NCBI RefSeq assembly: GCF_035989265.1
Contig: NZ_JAYKZX010000003.1
Coordinates: forward strand, 124,001-188,000
Length of the DNA: 64,000 bases
Origin: Sphingobium sp. HWE2-09
Lineage (GTDB): Bacteria; Pseudomonadota; Alphaproteobacteria; Sphingomonadales; Sphingomonadaceae
Reading direction: 5' to 3'
The notes beneath the pieces are model-generated. The model was not told the DNA's origin. It made no database searches and worked only from the letters and a program-made list of their open reading frames with translations. The translations under genes and the position numbers were made by a program. How positions within the stretch are numbered: position 1 is the stretch's first letter; every line of letters starts with the position of its first letter. Below, piece by piece: positions 56,412 through 64,000 of this stretch.

Positions 56412-57760
56412 GCGTCGCCGTCCCGCGCCAACCACTCCTCCAGCCACTTGATCGTATAATTGCCGTCCAGGAAATCGGGATCGTGCAGCAGCGCCTGATG
56501 CAAGGGGATCGTGGTCTTCATCCCTTCGATCACATATTCTTCCAGCGCGCGGCGCAGGCGCATGATCGCGCCTTCGCGGGTGCGGCCATAGACGATCAGC
56601 TTGCCGATCATGGAGTCGTAATAGGGCGGCACCTTATAGCCCTGATACAGGCCGCTATCGACGCGGACATGCATGCCGCCCGGCACATGATAGCTGGTCA
56701 CGGTGCCCGGCGAGGGCGCGAAGGTCTTGGGATCTTCGGCGTTGATGCGGCATTCGATCGCATGGCCGGTGAAGCGGATGTCTTCCTGCGCCACCGACAG
56801 CGGTTTGCCTTCCGCCACGCGAATCTGTTCGCGCACCAGGTCGAGGCCGGTGATCATCTCCGTCACCGGATGTTCGACCTGCAACCGGGTGTTCATTTCG
56901 ATGAAGTAGAATTCGCCATTTTCCCACAGGAATTCGATCGTGCCCGCGCCGCGATAGCCCATGTCGGCCATCGCCTTGGCACAGACGCCGCCGATGCGTT
57001 CGCGTTCGGCCTGGCTCAGGACCGGGGAGGGGGCTTCTTCCAGCACCTTCTGGTGGCGGCGCTGGAGCGAGCAGTCGCGCTCGCCCAGATGGATGGCATT
57101 GCCCTTGCCGTCGCCGAAGACCTGGATTTCGATGTGGCGCGGGTTGCCGAGATATTTTTCGAGATAGACGGTGGCGTCGCCGAAGGCGGCCTTCGCTTCC
57201 GACCCGGCCTGCTGCATCAGCGTTTCCAGCTCGTCGGGCGACGTGCAGACCTTCATGCCGCGACCACCGCCGCCGGATGCGGCCTTGATGATGACCGGAT
57301 AGCCGGCCTTTTCCGCGATCGCCTTGGCTTCCTCAAGATCGCTGATTGCGCCGTCGGAGCCGGGGACGAGCGGTAGGCCGAGCGCGCCTGCGGTGCGCTT
57401 GGCTTCGATCTTGTCGCCCATGGTGCGGATATGTTCGGGCTTCGGCCCGACGAAGGCGATGCCGTGCGCTTCGACGATTTCGGCGAACTTGGCGTTTTCC
57501 GACAGGAAGCCATAGCCCGGATGGATCGCATCCGCGCCGGAGATTTCGGCGGCGGAGATGATTGCCGCGACGTTCAGATAGCTGTCCTTGGCCGCGGGCG
57601 GCCCGATGCAGATCGCTTCGTCGGCCAGCCGCACATGCATGGCGTCGGCGTCGGCGGTCGAATGGACCGCCACCGTCTTGATGCCCATTTCATGGCAGGC
57701 GCGATGGATGCGGAGCGCGATTTCGCCCCGGTTGGCGATCAGCAGCTTTTCGATGGCCAT
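56408..57760 (-). CDS. accC: Acetyl-CoA carboxylase, biotin carboxylase subunit
   Basis: Carboxylates biotin on AccB using ATP and bicarbonate, the first half of malonyl-CoA synthesis. The 450-residue ATP-grasp protein starts with [20 protein letters not shown]. It has the glycine-rich loop [12 protein letters not shown] (about residue 160), [20 protein letters not shown], and [20 protein letters not shown] with the catalytic residues. The ATG at 57760 follows the accB stop by 13 bases after an AAGG ribosome site. Confidence 0.97.
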   Translation of the reverse strand: MAIEKLLIANRGEIALRIHRACHEMGIKTVAVHSTADADAMHVRLADEAICIGPPAAKDSYLNVAAIISAAEISGADAIHPGYGFLSENAKFAEIVEAHGIAFVGPKPEHIRTMGDKIEAKRTAGALGLPLVPGSDGAISDLEEAKAIAEKAGYPVIIKAASGGGGRGMKVCTSPDELETLMQQAGSEAKAAFGDATVYLEKYLGNPRHIEIQVFGDGKGNAIHLGERDCSLQRRHQKVLEEAPSPVLSQAERERIGGVCAKAMADMGYRGAGTIEFLWENGEFYFIEMNTRLQVEHPVTEMITGLDLVREQIRVAEGKPLSVAQEDIRFTGHAIECRINAEDPKTFAPSPGTVTSYHVPGGMHVRVDSGLYQGYKVPPYYDSMIGKLIVYGRTREGAIMRLRRALEEYVIEGMKTTIPLHQALLHDPDFLDGNYTIKWLEEWLARDGDA

Positions 57761-57773
57761 GGGTGGTGCGGCC

Positions 57774-58262
57774 TTATTCAATGACGATCAGCGGCTGGTC
57801 ATATTCGACCGGCTGGCCGTTATCGACCAGCACGGCCTTGACCGTGCCGGAGACGGGCGCGGCGATCGCGTTCATGACCTTCATGGCCTCCACGATCAGG
57901 ATCGTTTCGCCAGCGGCGACCTGCGCGCCGATGCGGGCGAAGGGGGCGGAGCCGGGTTCGGCCGACAGATAGGCGGTGCCCACGATCGGCGATTTGACCA
58001 GCGTGCCCGCAGGCAGCGAGGCTTCGGCGGGCGCAGCAGGCGCGGCGGCCGGTGCGGGGGCAGCGGCAGGCGCAGCGGCGACCGGGGCAGGCGCGGCATA
58101 GACGGGCGCGGCGCTGGCGGCGGCCTTGCGCGCGACGCGGATCTTGCGGTCGCCGTCCTCTACCTCGATCTCGGTCAGGTTGGTGTCGTCTAGCAGCGCG
58201 GCGAGATCCCGCACCAGTTGCATGTCAACCTGCATTGCGCCCTTTTCATGCCTGTCGTTCAT
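57774..58262 (-). CDS. accB: Acetyl-CoA carboxylase biotin carboxyl carrier protein
   Basis: A 162-residue carrier. The N-terminal part ([20 protein letters not shown]) is the carboxylase-binding segment. An Ala/Pro-rich flexible linker spans about residues 50-80. The C-terminal biotinyl domain has the biotin-accepting Lys in [18 protein letters not shown] (about residue 128). It is the first gene of accB-accC-arsC. The start at 58262 is preferred over an ATG-like start 17 codons upstream. Confidence 0.95.
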   Translation of the reverse strand: MNDRHEKGAMQVDMQLVRDLAALLDDTNLTEIEVEDGDRKIRVARKAAASAAPVYAAPAPVAAAPAAAPAPAAAPAAPAEASLPAGTLVKSPIVGTAYLSAEPGSAPFARIGAQVAAGETILIVEAMKVMNAIAAPVSGTVKAVLVDNGQPVEYDQPLIVIE

Positions 58263-58354
58263 TTGATGTTCCCGAACGGTGAATGTCGTTTCTTGCCCCG
58301 CGCCTATGCGCATTTACGCCCAAGCGCAACTTTTGTGCGCCCAAATGCGCCGCC

Positions 58355-58795
58355 TTAAAGTTCCAGCGCGGCTTCGAGCGCCAGCATGTAGGACATCGGG
58401 CCAAAGCCCGCGATCGTCCCCTTGGCCGCCATGCCGACATAGCTTTTATGGCGGAATGCTTCGCGTTTATGCGGATTGGACAGGTGGATTTCGATCACCG
58501 GCACGGTGATGCCCTTGATCGCGTCATGCAGCGCGACCGAGGTGTGGGTGAGGCCGCCGGGATTGAGGAGGACGGCATGGGCGCCCTCCGCATGGGCTTC
58601 CTGCAGCCAGTCGATCAGATGGCCTTCATGATTGGACTGGCGAAAATCGATTTCGACATGGGCGCGGGTGGCCGCGTCGTCCATCCGCTCGGCTATGTCG
58701 TCCAGCGTGTCATAGCCGTAGATTTCCGGCTCGCGCGTGCCCAGCATGTTCAGATTGGGTCCGTTGAGCACATATATTTTGCGCATGTCGGCCAT
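58355..58795 (-). CDS. aroQ: 3-Dehydroquinate dehydratase, type II
   Basis: Dehydrates 3-dehydroquinate in the shikimate pathway. The 146-residue protein has the flavodoxin-like type II signature: YVLNGPNLNMLGTREPEIYG near the start with the catalytic Arg and Tyr, QSNHEGHLIDWLQEA, NPGGLTHTSVALHDAI, and VIEIHLSNPHKREAFRH. The very long frame upstream of the ATG at 58795 is antisense to thiG and scoA and is not coding. It lies upstream of accB on the same strand (92 bases between), so it may share its transcript. Confidence 0.95.
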   Translation of the reverse strand: MADMRKIYVLNGPNLNMLGTREPEIYGYDTLDDIAERMDDAATRAHVEIDFRQSNHEGHLIDWLQEAHAEGAHAVLLNPGGLTHTSVALHDAIKGITVPVIEIHLSNPHKREAFRHKSYVGMAAKGTIAGFGPMSYMLALEAALEL

Positions 58796-58864
58796 GGCGA
58801 TCCCCTTGCATGTTGCGACCGGGGCAAGGCCGCCCCTATATGCGGCACGATCCTTAGCCCTTCG

Positions 58865-58884
58865 TGTCTCGGTTAGTCGAGACA
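58865..58884 (+). promoter_or_regulatory. Hairpin in the thiS-thiG leader
   Basis: TGTCTCG (58865-58871) pairs perfectly with CGAGACA (58878-58884), with a 6-base loop, 25 bases before the GTG start at 58910. It does not fit the TPP riboswitch consensus, so its role is open. Confidence 0.35.
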
Positions 58885-58909
58885 TCTTCGCATGTTCGGG
58901 AAAGCTATA

Positions 58910-59938
58910 GTGAGCACAGACGGCACCATCTCCATCCATATCAATGGCGAGCATCGCCGCATCCGCGACGGGCTTAGCCTGGCGCAACTGGCGAGCGAAC
59001 TGGGCTTCGTGCCCGAAAAGGTCGCGGTGGAGCGCAATCTGGAGGTCGTGCCCCGATCGACCCTGGCGCAGGTGATGGTCGAGGATGGCGATGAACTGGA
59101 GATCGTCCACTTCGTCGGTGGTGGCGACCATCCGGTCGCGGCGGGCGGTGGCGACGTGTCGGCGCTGAATGACGATAGCTGGACCGTGGCGGGCAAGACC
59201 TTCCGCTCGCGCCTGATCGTGGGCACGGGCAAATATAAGAGTTTCGAGCAGAATGCGGCGGCGGTGGCGGCGTCGGGGGCGGAGGTCGTGACCGTGGCGG
59301 TGCGGCGGGTCAATGTGTCGGACCCCAAGGCGCCGATGCTGACCGACTATATCGACCCCAAGGTCATTACCTACCTGCCTAACACAGCGGGTTGTTTCAC
59401 CGGTGAGGAGGCGATTCGCACGCTGCGCCTGGCGCGCGAGGCGGGCGGATGGGACCTGGTGAAGCTGGAAGTGCTGGGCGAGGCGCGGACGCTTTATCCC
59501 GACATGGTCGAAACGCTGCGCGCGACCGAGGTGCTGGCCAAGGAAGGTTTCAAGCCGATGGTCTATTGCGTGGACGATCCGATCGCGGCCAAGCGGCTGG
59601 AGGATGTCGGCGCGGTGGCGATCATGCCGCTGGGCGCGCCGATCGGGTCGGGGCTGGGCATCCAGAACCGGGTGACGATCCGCCTGATCGTGGAGGGCAC
59701 CACGCTGCCGGTGCTGGTCGATGCGGGCGTGGGGACTGCTTCGGAAGCGGCGCAGGCGATGGAATTGGGCTGCACCGGCGTGCTGATGAACACCGCCATT
59801 GCCGAAGCGAAAGACCCGGTGCTGATGGCGGCGGCGATGAAGGCGGGGGTCGAGGCCGGGCGTATGGCCTATCGCGCCGGGCGCATGGGCAAGCGTATGT
59901 ATGCCGATCCGTCCAGTCCTTTGGCGGGGCTGATCTAA
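58910..59938 (+). CDS. thiG: ThiS-ThiG fusion, sulfur carrier and thiazole synthase
   Basis: A bifunctional thiamine-biosynthesis protein of about 342 residues. The N-terminal 65 or so residues are a ubiquitin-like ThiS domain ([40 protein letters not shown]) ending in a Gly-Gly ([10 protein letters not shown]). The rest is ThiG ([20 protein letters not shown], Schiff-base Lys in [16 protein letters not shown] near residue 185, [14 protein letters not shown]). In separate proteins ThiS must end in a free Gly-Gly to receive sulfur. The GTG at 58910 has GGGAAAG upstream; the ATG at 58892 has no ribosome site. Such fusions are known in sphingomonads. Confidence 0.92.
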   Translation: MSTDGTISIHINGEHRRIRDGLSLAQLASELGFVPEKVAVERNLEVVPRSTLAQVMVEDGDELEIVHFVGGGDHPVAAGGGDVSALNDDSWTVAGKTFRSRLIVGTGKYKSFEQNAAAVAASGAEVVTVAVRRVNVSDPKAPMLTDYIDPKVITYLPNTAGCFTGEEAIRTLRLAREAGGWDLVKLEVLGEARTLYPDMVETLRATEVLAKEGFKPMVYCVDDPIAAKRLEDVGAVAIMPLGAPIGSGLGIQNRVTIRLIVEGTTLPVLVDAGVGTASEAAQAMELGCTGVLMNTAIAEAKDPVLMAAAMKAGVEAGRMAYRAGRMGKRMYADPSSPLAGLI

Positions 59939-59963
59939 GGGCGCTTTTCGCGATCGCAGCAAA

Positions 59964-59992
59964 TTGACCGGCCCGATGCTTGTGCTTATGGG
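59964..59992 (+). promoter_or_regulatory. Candidate scoA promoter
   Basis: TTGACC (59964-59969), a 17-base spacer and TATGGG (59987-59992), 28 bases before the scoA ATG. A GGAGGAGG ribosome site follows at about 60005. Confidence 0.45.
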
Positions 59993-60019
59993 CATGGGCA
60001 AGTTGGAGGAGGAACGGCG

Positions 60020-60730
60020 ATGGTGAACAAGCTCTACCCTGATGCGGCTTCGGCGCTGGAAGGCTTGCTGTTCGACGGGATGCATCTGTGTGCGGGCGGT
60101 TTTGGCCTGTGCGGTATTCCCGAACGGCTGATCGACGCGATCCGCGATGCGGGCGTCAAGGATCTGACCATCGCGTCCAACAATGCCGGTATCGACGGCG
60201 AAGGGCTGGGCAAGCTGCTGCGCACGCGGCAGGTCAAGAAGATGATCTCCTCCTATGTCGGCGAGAATAAGGAGTTCGAGCGACAATATCTGGCGGGCGA
60301 ACTGGAGGTGGAGTTCTGCCCCCAGGGCACGCTGGCCGAACGGTGCCGCGCGGGCGGGGCGGGCATCCCCGGTTTCTATACCAAGACCGGCGTCGGCACC
60401 CAGGTGGCCGAGGGCAAGGAAGTGAAGACGTTCGACGGCCAGGATTATATCCTGGAACGCGGCATCTTCGCCGATGTCGCCATCATCAAGGGCTGGAAGG
60501 CCGATGAGAGCGGCAACCTGATCTTCCGCAAGACCGCGCGCAATTTCAACGCGCCGATGGCGACCGCGGCGAAAATCTGCATCGCCGAGGTCGAGGAAGT
60601 GGTGCCGACCGGCAGCCTGGACGCGGATGCGATCCATCTGCCCGGCATCTATGTGAAACGCATGATCGTGGGCGCGCCCTATGACAAGAAGATCGAGTTC
60701 CGGACGGTAAGGCAGCGGGAAGCGGCGTGA
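60020..60730 (+). CDS. scoA: 3-Oxoacid CoA-transferase, subunit A
   Basis: Moves CoA from succinyl-CoA to acetoacetate or a related 3-oxoacid. The 236-residue alpha subunit has the family glycine-rich signature LCAGGFGLCGIPERLIDAIR (about residue 25), SNNAGIDGEGLGKLLRT, and GAGIPGFYTKTGVGTQVAEG. It ends with IYVKRMIVGAPYDKKIEFRT. Its stop overlaps the start of an unrelated phosphatase gene, and the beta subunit follows that gene. Confidence 0.94.
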   Translation: MVNKLYPDAASALEGLLFDGMHLCAGGFGLCGIPERLIDAIRDAGVKDLTIASNNAGIDGEGLGKLLRTRQVKKMISSYVGENKEFERQYLAGELEVEFCPQGTLAERCRAGGAGIPGFYTKTGVGTQVAEGKEVKTFDGQDYILERGIFADVAIIKGWKADESGNLIFRKTARNFNAPMATAAKICIAEVEEVVPTGSLDADAIHLPGIYVKRMIVGAPYDKKIEFRTVRQREAA

Positions 60731-61602
60731 TGTCGCTGGCGTCGCGCATGGTTCCGGCGCTGCTGCTGGCGCCGCTGGCCGCCTGCGCGACCATGCCGTC
60801 TGCCGTCGTTTCCGCGCCGCCTGCCGATCCGCCAGCGGGGATGCAATATCTCTACGGGTCGGGCGAGGCGGCGGCGCTTTCGGTGCAGGCCTGGCGCGCC
60901 CTGGTTGGCCATGTCGCGGCGCAGGTGAAGGCGCGGCCTTTGGACAGCGTGGTGCTGGCGGCGGATGCGACGTTGGCTGCGCCGCGCTTCGTGCCCTGCG
61001 GCGACAAGCCCTCTGCCGCGGTGTTCGACGTGGACGAGACGGTGATGCTGAACAGCGGCTATGAATATCATGGCGCGAAGGTTGGCAAGGGGTTCGACGC
61101 GGCAAGTTGGGACGCGTGGGAAAAGACCGGCGAAGGCGCGGTCGGGCCGGTGCCGGGCGCGGACATCGGGCTGCGCGATCTGCGGGCGATGGGCGTGACG
61201 GTGATCTTCAACACCAACCGGTCGGCCGCCAATGCCGATGCGACGGCGCGCGCGATCAAGGCGGCGGGGCTGGGTGACGCCGTGCATGGTAAGACGCTCT
61301 ATCTGAGCGGCGATGATGCCATGGGATCGCGCAAGGATGGTCGCCGGGCGACGATCGCGGCGCGCTATTGCGTCATCGCCATGGGCGGCGACCAGCTGGG
61401 CGATTTTTCCGATCTGTTCAATGCCGGGCAGGGCGTGGCGGTGCGCCGCGCCGCGACGTTGCAGGCGCCGATCGCGGGATTGTGGGGCAAGGGCTGGTTC
61501 GTGCTGCCCAATCCCGTCTATGGCAGCGGCCTTAAGGGCGGCTATGACGATATATTTCCAATGGACAAGAGGTGGGCGCCGCCCGCCCAAGGGGAGAAGT
61601 AA
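60730..61602 (+). CDS. HAD-family acid phosphatase lipoprotein
   Basis: A 290-residue HAD-superfamily phosphatase of the acid phosphatase / lipoprotein e(P4) type. The leader ends in the lipobox LAAC ([15 protein letters not shown]), so it should be lipid-anchored outside the inner membrane. The catalytic motif is FDVDETVML (DxDxT, about residue 101), motif II is FNTNRSA, and the distal Asp pair is in [11 protein letters not shown]. It presumably removes phosphate from nucleotides or other monoesters. Its start overlaps the scoA stop and it ends 2 bases before scoB, so it is inside the sco operon. Confidence 0.86.
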   Translation: MSLASRMVPALLLAPLAACATMPSAVVSAPPADPPAGMQYLYGSGEAAALSVQAWRALVGHVAAQVKARPLDSVVLAADATLAAPRFVPCGDKPSAAVFDVDETVMLNSGYEYHGAKVGKGFDAASWDAWEKTGEGAVGPVPGADIGLRDLRAMGVTVIFNTNRSAANADATARAIKAAGLGDAVHGKTLYLSGDDAMGSRKDGRRATIAARYCVIAMGGDQLGDFSDLFNAGQGVAVRRAATLQAPIAGLWGKGWFVLPNPVYGSGLKGGYDDIFPMDKRWAPPAQGEK

Positions 61603-61604
61603 AG

Positions 61605-62240
61605 ATGCCCTGGACTCGTGACGAGATGGCCGCGCGGGCGGCGAAGGAATTGCAGGACGGTTTTTACGTCAATCTGGGCATCGGTATTCCGACGCTGGTC
61701 GCCAACCATATCCCGGCCGGGGTCGAAGTGACGTTGCAGTCGGAAAACGGCATGTTGGGCATCGGGCCTTTCCCGTTCGAGGGGGAGGAAGACGCCGACC
61801 TGATCAATGCGGGCAAGCAGACGATCAGCGAATTGCCGCAGACCGCCTATTTTTCCAGCGCCGACAGCTTCGCCATGATCCGGGGCGGGCATATCGACCT
61901 CACCGTGCTGGGCGCGATGGAAGTCGCGGAAAATGGCGACATCGCCAACTGGATGATCCCCGGCAAGATGATCAAGGGCATGGGCGGCGCGATGGATCTG
62001 GTCGCGGGCGTCAAGAAGATCATCGTGGTGATGGAGCATACTTCCAAGAACGGCGATCCCAAATTCATCCCCGCCTGCACGCTGCCGCTGACCGGCAAGG
62101 ATGTGGTCGATATGATCGTCACCGACCTGTGCGTGTTTCAGCGCGCAGACCATGACAGCCCGTTCAAGCTGGTCGAAATGGCGCCGGGCGTGACGGCGGA
62201 TGAGATCGCGGCTAAGACCACCGCCCATTATGTGAGCTGA
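61605..62240 (+). CDS. scoB: 3-Oxoacid CoA-transferase, subunit B
   Basis: A 211-residue beta subunit, partner of ScoA. It has the [20 protein letters not shown] signature near residue 25 and the catalytic glutamate in [20 protein letters not shown] (about residue 48). [20 protein letters not shown] and [17 protein letters not shown] sequence also match. The ATG at 61605 is chosen; the longer frame reads into the preceding phosphatase gene. A HIT-family gene follows 11 bases later. Confidence 0.94.
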   Translation: MPWTRDEMAARAAKELQDGFYVNLGIGIPTLVANHIPAGVEVTLQSENGMLGIGPFPFEGEEDADLINAGKQTISELPQTAYFSSADSFAMIRGGHIDLTVLGAMEVAENGDIANWMIPGKMIKGMGGAMDLVAGVKKIIVVMEHTSKNGDPKFIPACTLPLTGKDVVDMIVTDLCVFQRADHDSPFKLVEMAPGVTADEIAAKTTAHYVS

Positions 62241-62251
62241 GGACGGCCAGG

Positions 62252-62692
62252 ATGAGCCTTGACGGCGTCTATGACGACAATAACCCCTTCGCCCTGATCC
62301 TTGCGGGCAAGATACCGTCGACCAAGCTGTATGAAGACGAACATACGCTCGCCTTCCTCGATATCCAGCCGCAGGCGAAGGGGCATAGTCTGGTCATTTC
62401 CAAATGGTCCAAGGCGCGCAACATCCTGGAGATCGAGGACGAGGCGCTGGCGCAGGTGATGGCGACGGTCAAGAAGGTCGCCAACGCCACGCGCAAGGCG
62501 CTTGTCCCCGATGGCATCCATGTCGCCCAGTTCAACGGCGCGCCGGCGGGGCAGACGGTGTTTCACCTGCATGTCCATATCGTGCCCCGATTCGAAGGCG
62601 GGCCGCAGGGCTTTGGCGCGCATGCCCAAGGCCAGTTTGCCGACGCAGCCGCGTTGAGCGCGCTGGCCGACGAGATTCGCGCCCAATTCTGA
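62252..62692 (+). CDS. HIT-family protein
   Basis: A 146-residue histidine-triad protein. The nucleotide-binding triad is HLHVHIVPR (about residue 109) after QFNGAPAGQTVF, as in Hint/YcfF phosphoramidate hydrolases. The N-terminal NPFALILAGKIPSTKLYEDE and AFLDIQPQAKGHSLVIS are also typical. The natural substrate is not known; aminoacyl- or nucleoside phosphoramidates are usual. It is likely in one transcript with scoA, the phosphatase and scoB. Confidence 0.9.
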   Translation: MSLDGVYDDNNPFALILAGKIPSTKLYEDEHTLAFLDIQPQAKGHSLVISKWSKARNILEIEDEALAQVMATVKKVANATRKALVPDGIHVAQFNGAPAGQTVFHLHVHIVPRFEGGPQGFGAHAQGQFADAAALSALADEIRAQF

Positions 62693-62741
62693 TGCCCCTT
62701 CCTTTTATCGTTCGGCCGTCCTGGTCTGAGGGGCAGCCCTG

Positions 62742-64000
62742 ATGGGGCTGCGTCCCTTCATTGCGCCCGGCGCGCGGCTGGCGCTGCGGTCCAAGCGGGC
62801 GAGCCAGCTGGTGCCGGGCGGGCGCGGCGACAGCGAGGTGATCCTGGACATTTCGCGGCTGTTGTCGCGGTCCTTCCATCCAGCGCCCACCGGTATCGAT
62901 CGCGTCGAATATGTCTATGCCCGCGAACTGCTGGACCGGATGCCCGATCGGCTGGCCTTTGCCGCGGTGCATCCGGCCGGTGGCTATTATGGGCGGCTAA
63001 GCAGCGCGGCCGTGCGGCAGTTCCTGGCCTTTACCGCCGCCAAATGGCGCAACGCGCGGACGGCCGATACGAGCGAGAGCAAGGCGGCGGTGATCCGCCA
63101 CCTGTTCGCCACCCGCCCCCGGCCGGTGCCGCGCACGACCAGACCGCGCGTCTATCTACAGGTATCGCCCCATCATCTGGACGATCATGCGCAGGTCGGG
63201 GCGATCCTGCGGGCGGAGGGGGCAAAGTTCATCACCCTGGTGCATGACGTCATCCCCCTCAGCCATCCCGAATATGCCCGGCCCCAGGGCGCGGACGAGC
63301 ATCGCCGCCGGGTGCGCACGATCGACAGTTTCGCCCATGGCATCATCGGCAACAGCCAGGCGACGATCGAGGCGCTGGCGCCGCATATGCGCCATGGGTT
63401 GGATGGGCGCGCCATCCGGGTCGCGCATTTCGGCGCGGACGCGCCCGATATATTCGGCGCGAAGGGCGAAGCGCTGCCCGAGCGGCCCTATTTCGTCTAT
63501 ATCTCCACGATCGAGCCGCGGAAGAACCATCTGTTGCTGCTCAACCTGTGGCGGCGGCTGATCGAGCGATTGGGCGATGCCGCCCCGGTGCTGGTGCTGA
63601 TCGGACGGCGCGGCTGGGAGAATGAGAATGTCATCGACATGCTGGAGCGGGCCGAAGCGCTGCGCGGCCATGTGATCGAAGCGGGCGAGGTGTCGGACAA
63701 CCGGATGCAGGCGCTGGTCGCCAACGCGCGGGCGATGCTGATGCCGTCCTTCGCCGAAGGTTTCGGGATGCCGGTGGTCGAGGCGCTGGCGGCGGGCGTG
63801 CCGGTGATCTGCAGCGACATCACCGCCCATCGCGAGGTCGGCGCCGATGCACCGGACTATCTCGATCCGCTCGACGGCATGGGGTGGATGCGCGCGATTG
63901 AGGCCTATAGCCAAGCGCAGTCGCCCCAGCGGGCGGCCCAGATCGTCCGGCTGGCCCAGTGGCGGGCGCCGACATGGCGTGACTATTTCGACATCGTCAC
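62742..64000 (+). CDS. Glycosyltransferase family 4 protein (3' end outside window)
   Basis: About 419 residues are visible and the frame is still open at the right edge. The C-terminal GT-B half is clear: YISTIEPRKNHLLLLNLWRR, LIGRRGWENENVIDML, then MLMPSFAEGFGMPVVEALAA and GVPVICSDITAHREVG, the nucleotide-sugar binding signature with the ExxFGxxxxEA pattern. The N-terminal half has YLQVSPHHLDDH and LVHDVIPLSHPEYA. Such enzymes add sugars to exopolysaccharide or lipid carriers. The ATG at 62742 is the best start; there are about 50 bases after the HIT gene. It is probably the beginning of a polysaccharide cluster lying beyond the window. Confidence 0.88.
   Translation, partial: MGLRPFIAPGARLALRSKRASQLVPGGRGDSEVILDISRLLSRSFHPAPTGIDRVEYVYARELLDRMPDRLAFAAVHPAGGYYGRLSSAAVRQFLAFTAAKWRNARTADTSESKAAVIRHLFATRPRPVPRTTRPRVYLQVSPHHLDDHAQVGAILRAEGAKFITLVHDVIPLSHPEYARPQGADEHRRRVRTIDSFAHGIIGNSQATIEALAPHMRHGLDGRAIRVAHFGADAPDIFGAKGEALPERPYFVYISTIEPRKNHLLLLNLWRRLIERLGDAAPVLVLIGRRGWENENVIDMLERAEALRGHVIEAGEVSDNRMQALVANARAMLMPSFAEGFGMPVVEALAAGVPVICSDITAHREVGADAPDYLDPLDGMGWMRAIEAYSQAQSPQRAAQIVRLAQWRAPTWRDYFDIV

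Noticed and set aside
58796..58909. TPP riboswitch before thiS-thiG
   Set aside because: The CTGAGA and GAACCTGATC-type conserved segments are absent; only a short hairpin is seen.
58796..61105. Long N-terminal extension of the aroQ frame
   Set aside because: It is antisense to thiG, scoA and the phosphatase and is Arg/Pro-rich. The conserved AroQ sequence starts at 58795.

Overview
The window is a GC-rich, gene-dense piece of an alphaproteobacterial chromosome, most likely from the Sphingomonadaceae (Sphingobium, Sphingomonas or Novosphingobium). The arguments are the class-A RNase P RNA, the pckA / chvI-chvG-hprK-rapZ-EIIA-HPr cluster, the short HprK, the cpoB-tilS-ftsH order, a ThiS-ThiG fusion, a TonB-dependent receptor and many short palindromic repeats built around a 'CGAAGGC' core. 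No prophage, insertion sequence, CRISPR array, rRNA or tRNA was seen. Most of the window is core genome; the accessory elements are two toxin-antitoxin pairs and the dispersed palindromes.

Layout. 1-4 kb: a wall amidase cut by the left edge, rnpB, a J-domain protein coupled to a ferredoxin, and a small membrane protein coupled to a chemoreceptor. 4-11 kb (minus strand): sodB, yciB, ftsY, mtaB (frameshifted around a palindromic insertion), dapF, an exported protein and an amino-acid permease; then brnT-brnA. 11-17 kb (plus): ffh, rpsP, rimM, a serine hydrolase, a small membrane protein, trmD and rplS, which is the usual ribosomal/SRP operon with two extra genes inside it. 17-24 kb: TonB receptor, acetyltransferase, exported protein, MFS transporter, rRNA/tRNA methyltransferase and AI-2E-type permease.

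24-31 kb holds a regulatory phosphorelay: HPr, a mannose-type EIIA, RapZ, a short HPr kinase and the ChvG/ChvI two-component pair on the minus strand, diverging from pckA. The matching enzyme I (ptsP) lies at 38.6-40.9 kb and no sugar permease is present, so this PTS looks purely regulatory. 31-38.5 kb: ferredoxin-NADP reductase, a Tat-exported DUF885 protein, a helix-turn-helix protein, parD-parE, and two tandem aminotransferase paralogues that both carry Tat-type leaders. 38.6-46 kb: ptsP, a RodZ-like protein, cpoB, tilS and ftsH. 46-51 kb (minus): recX, hemB, a membrane-fused spermidine-synthase-like protein and a gamma-carbonic anhydrase. 51-55 kb: a fatty acyl-AMP ligase and a GGDEF-EAL protein. 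55-59 kb (minus): a ParA-like ATPase with a one-base frameshift, arsC, accC, accB and aroQ. 59-64 kb (plus): thiS-thiG, scoA, an acid phosphatase, scoB, a HIT protein and a glycosyltransferase cut by the right edge.

The observations most worth checking are: the translated palindromic element inside mtaB, where one added A in an A6 run restores the whole frame; a second one-base homopolymer frameshift in the ParA gene; a perfect 44-bp palindrome at 56020-56063; the exported aminotransferase pair; and non-homologous genes placed inside the rpsP-rplS and scoA-scoB operons. I see no clear case of a wholly new multi-gene system.
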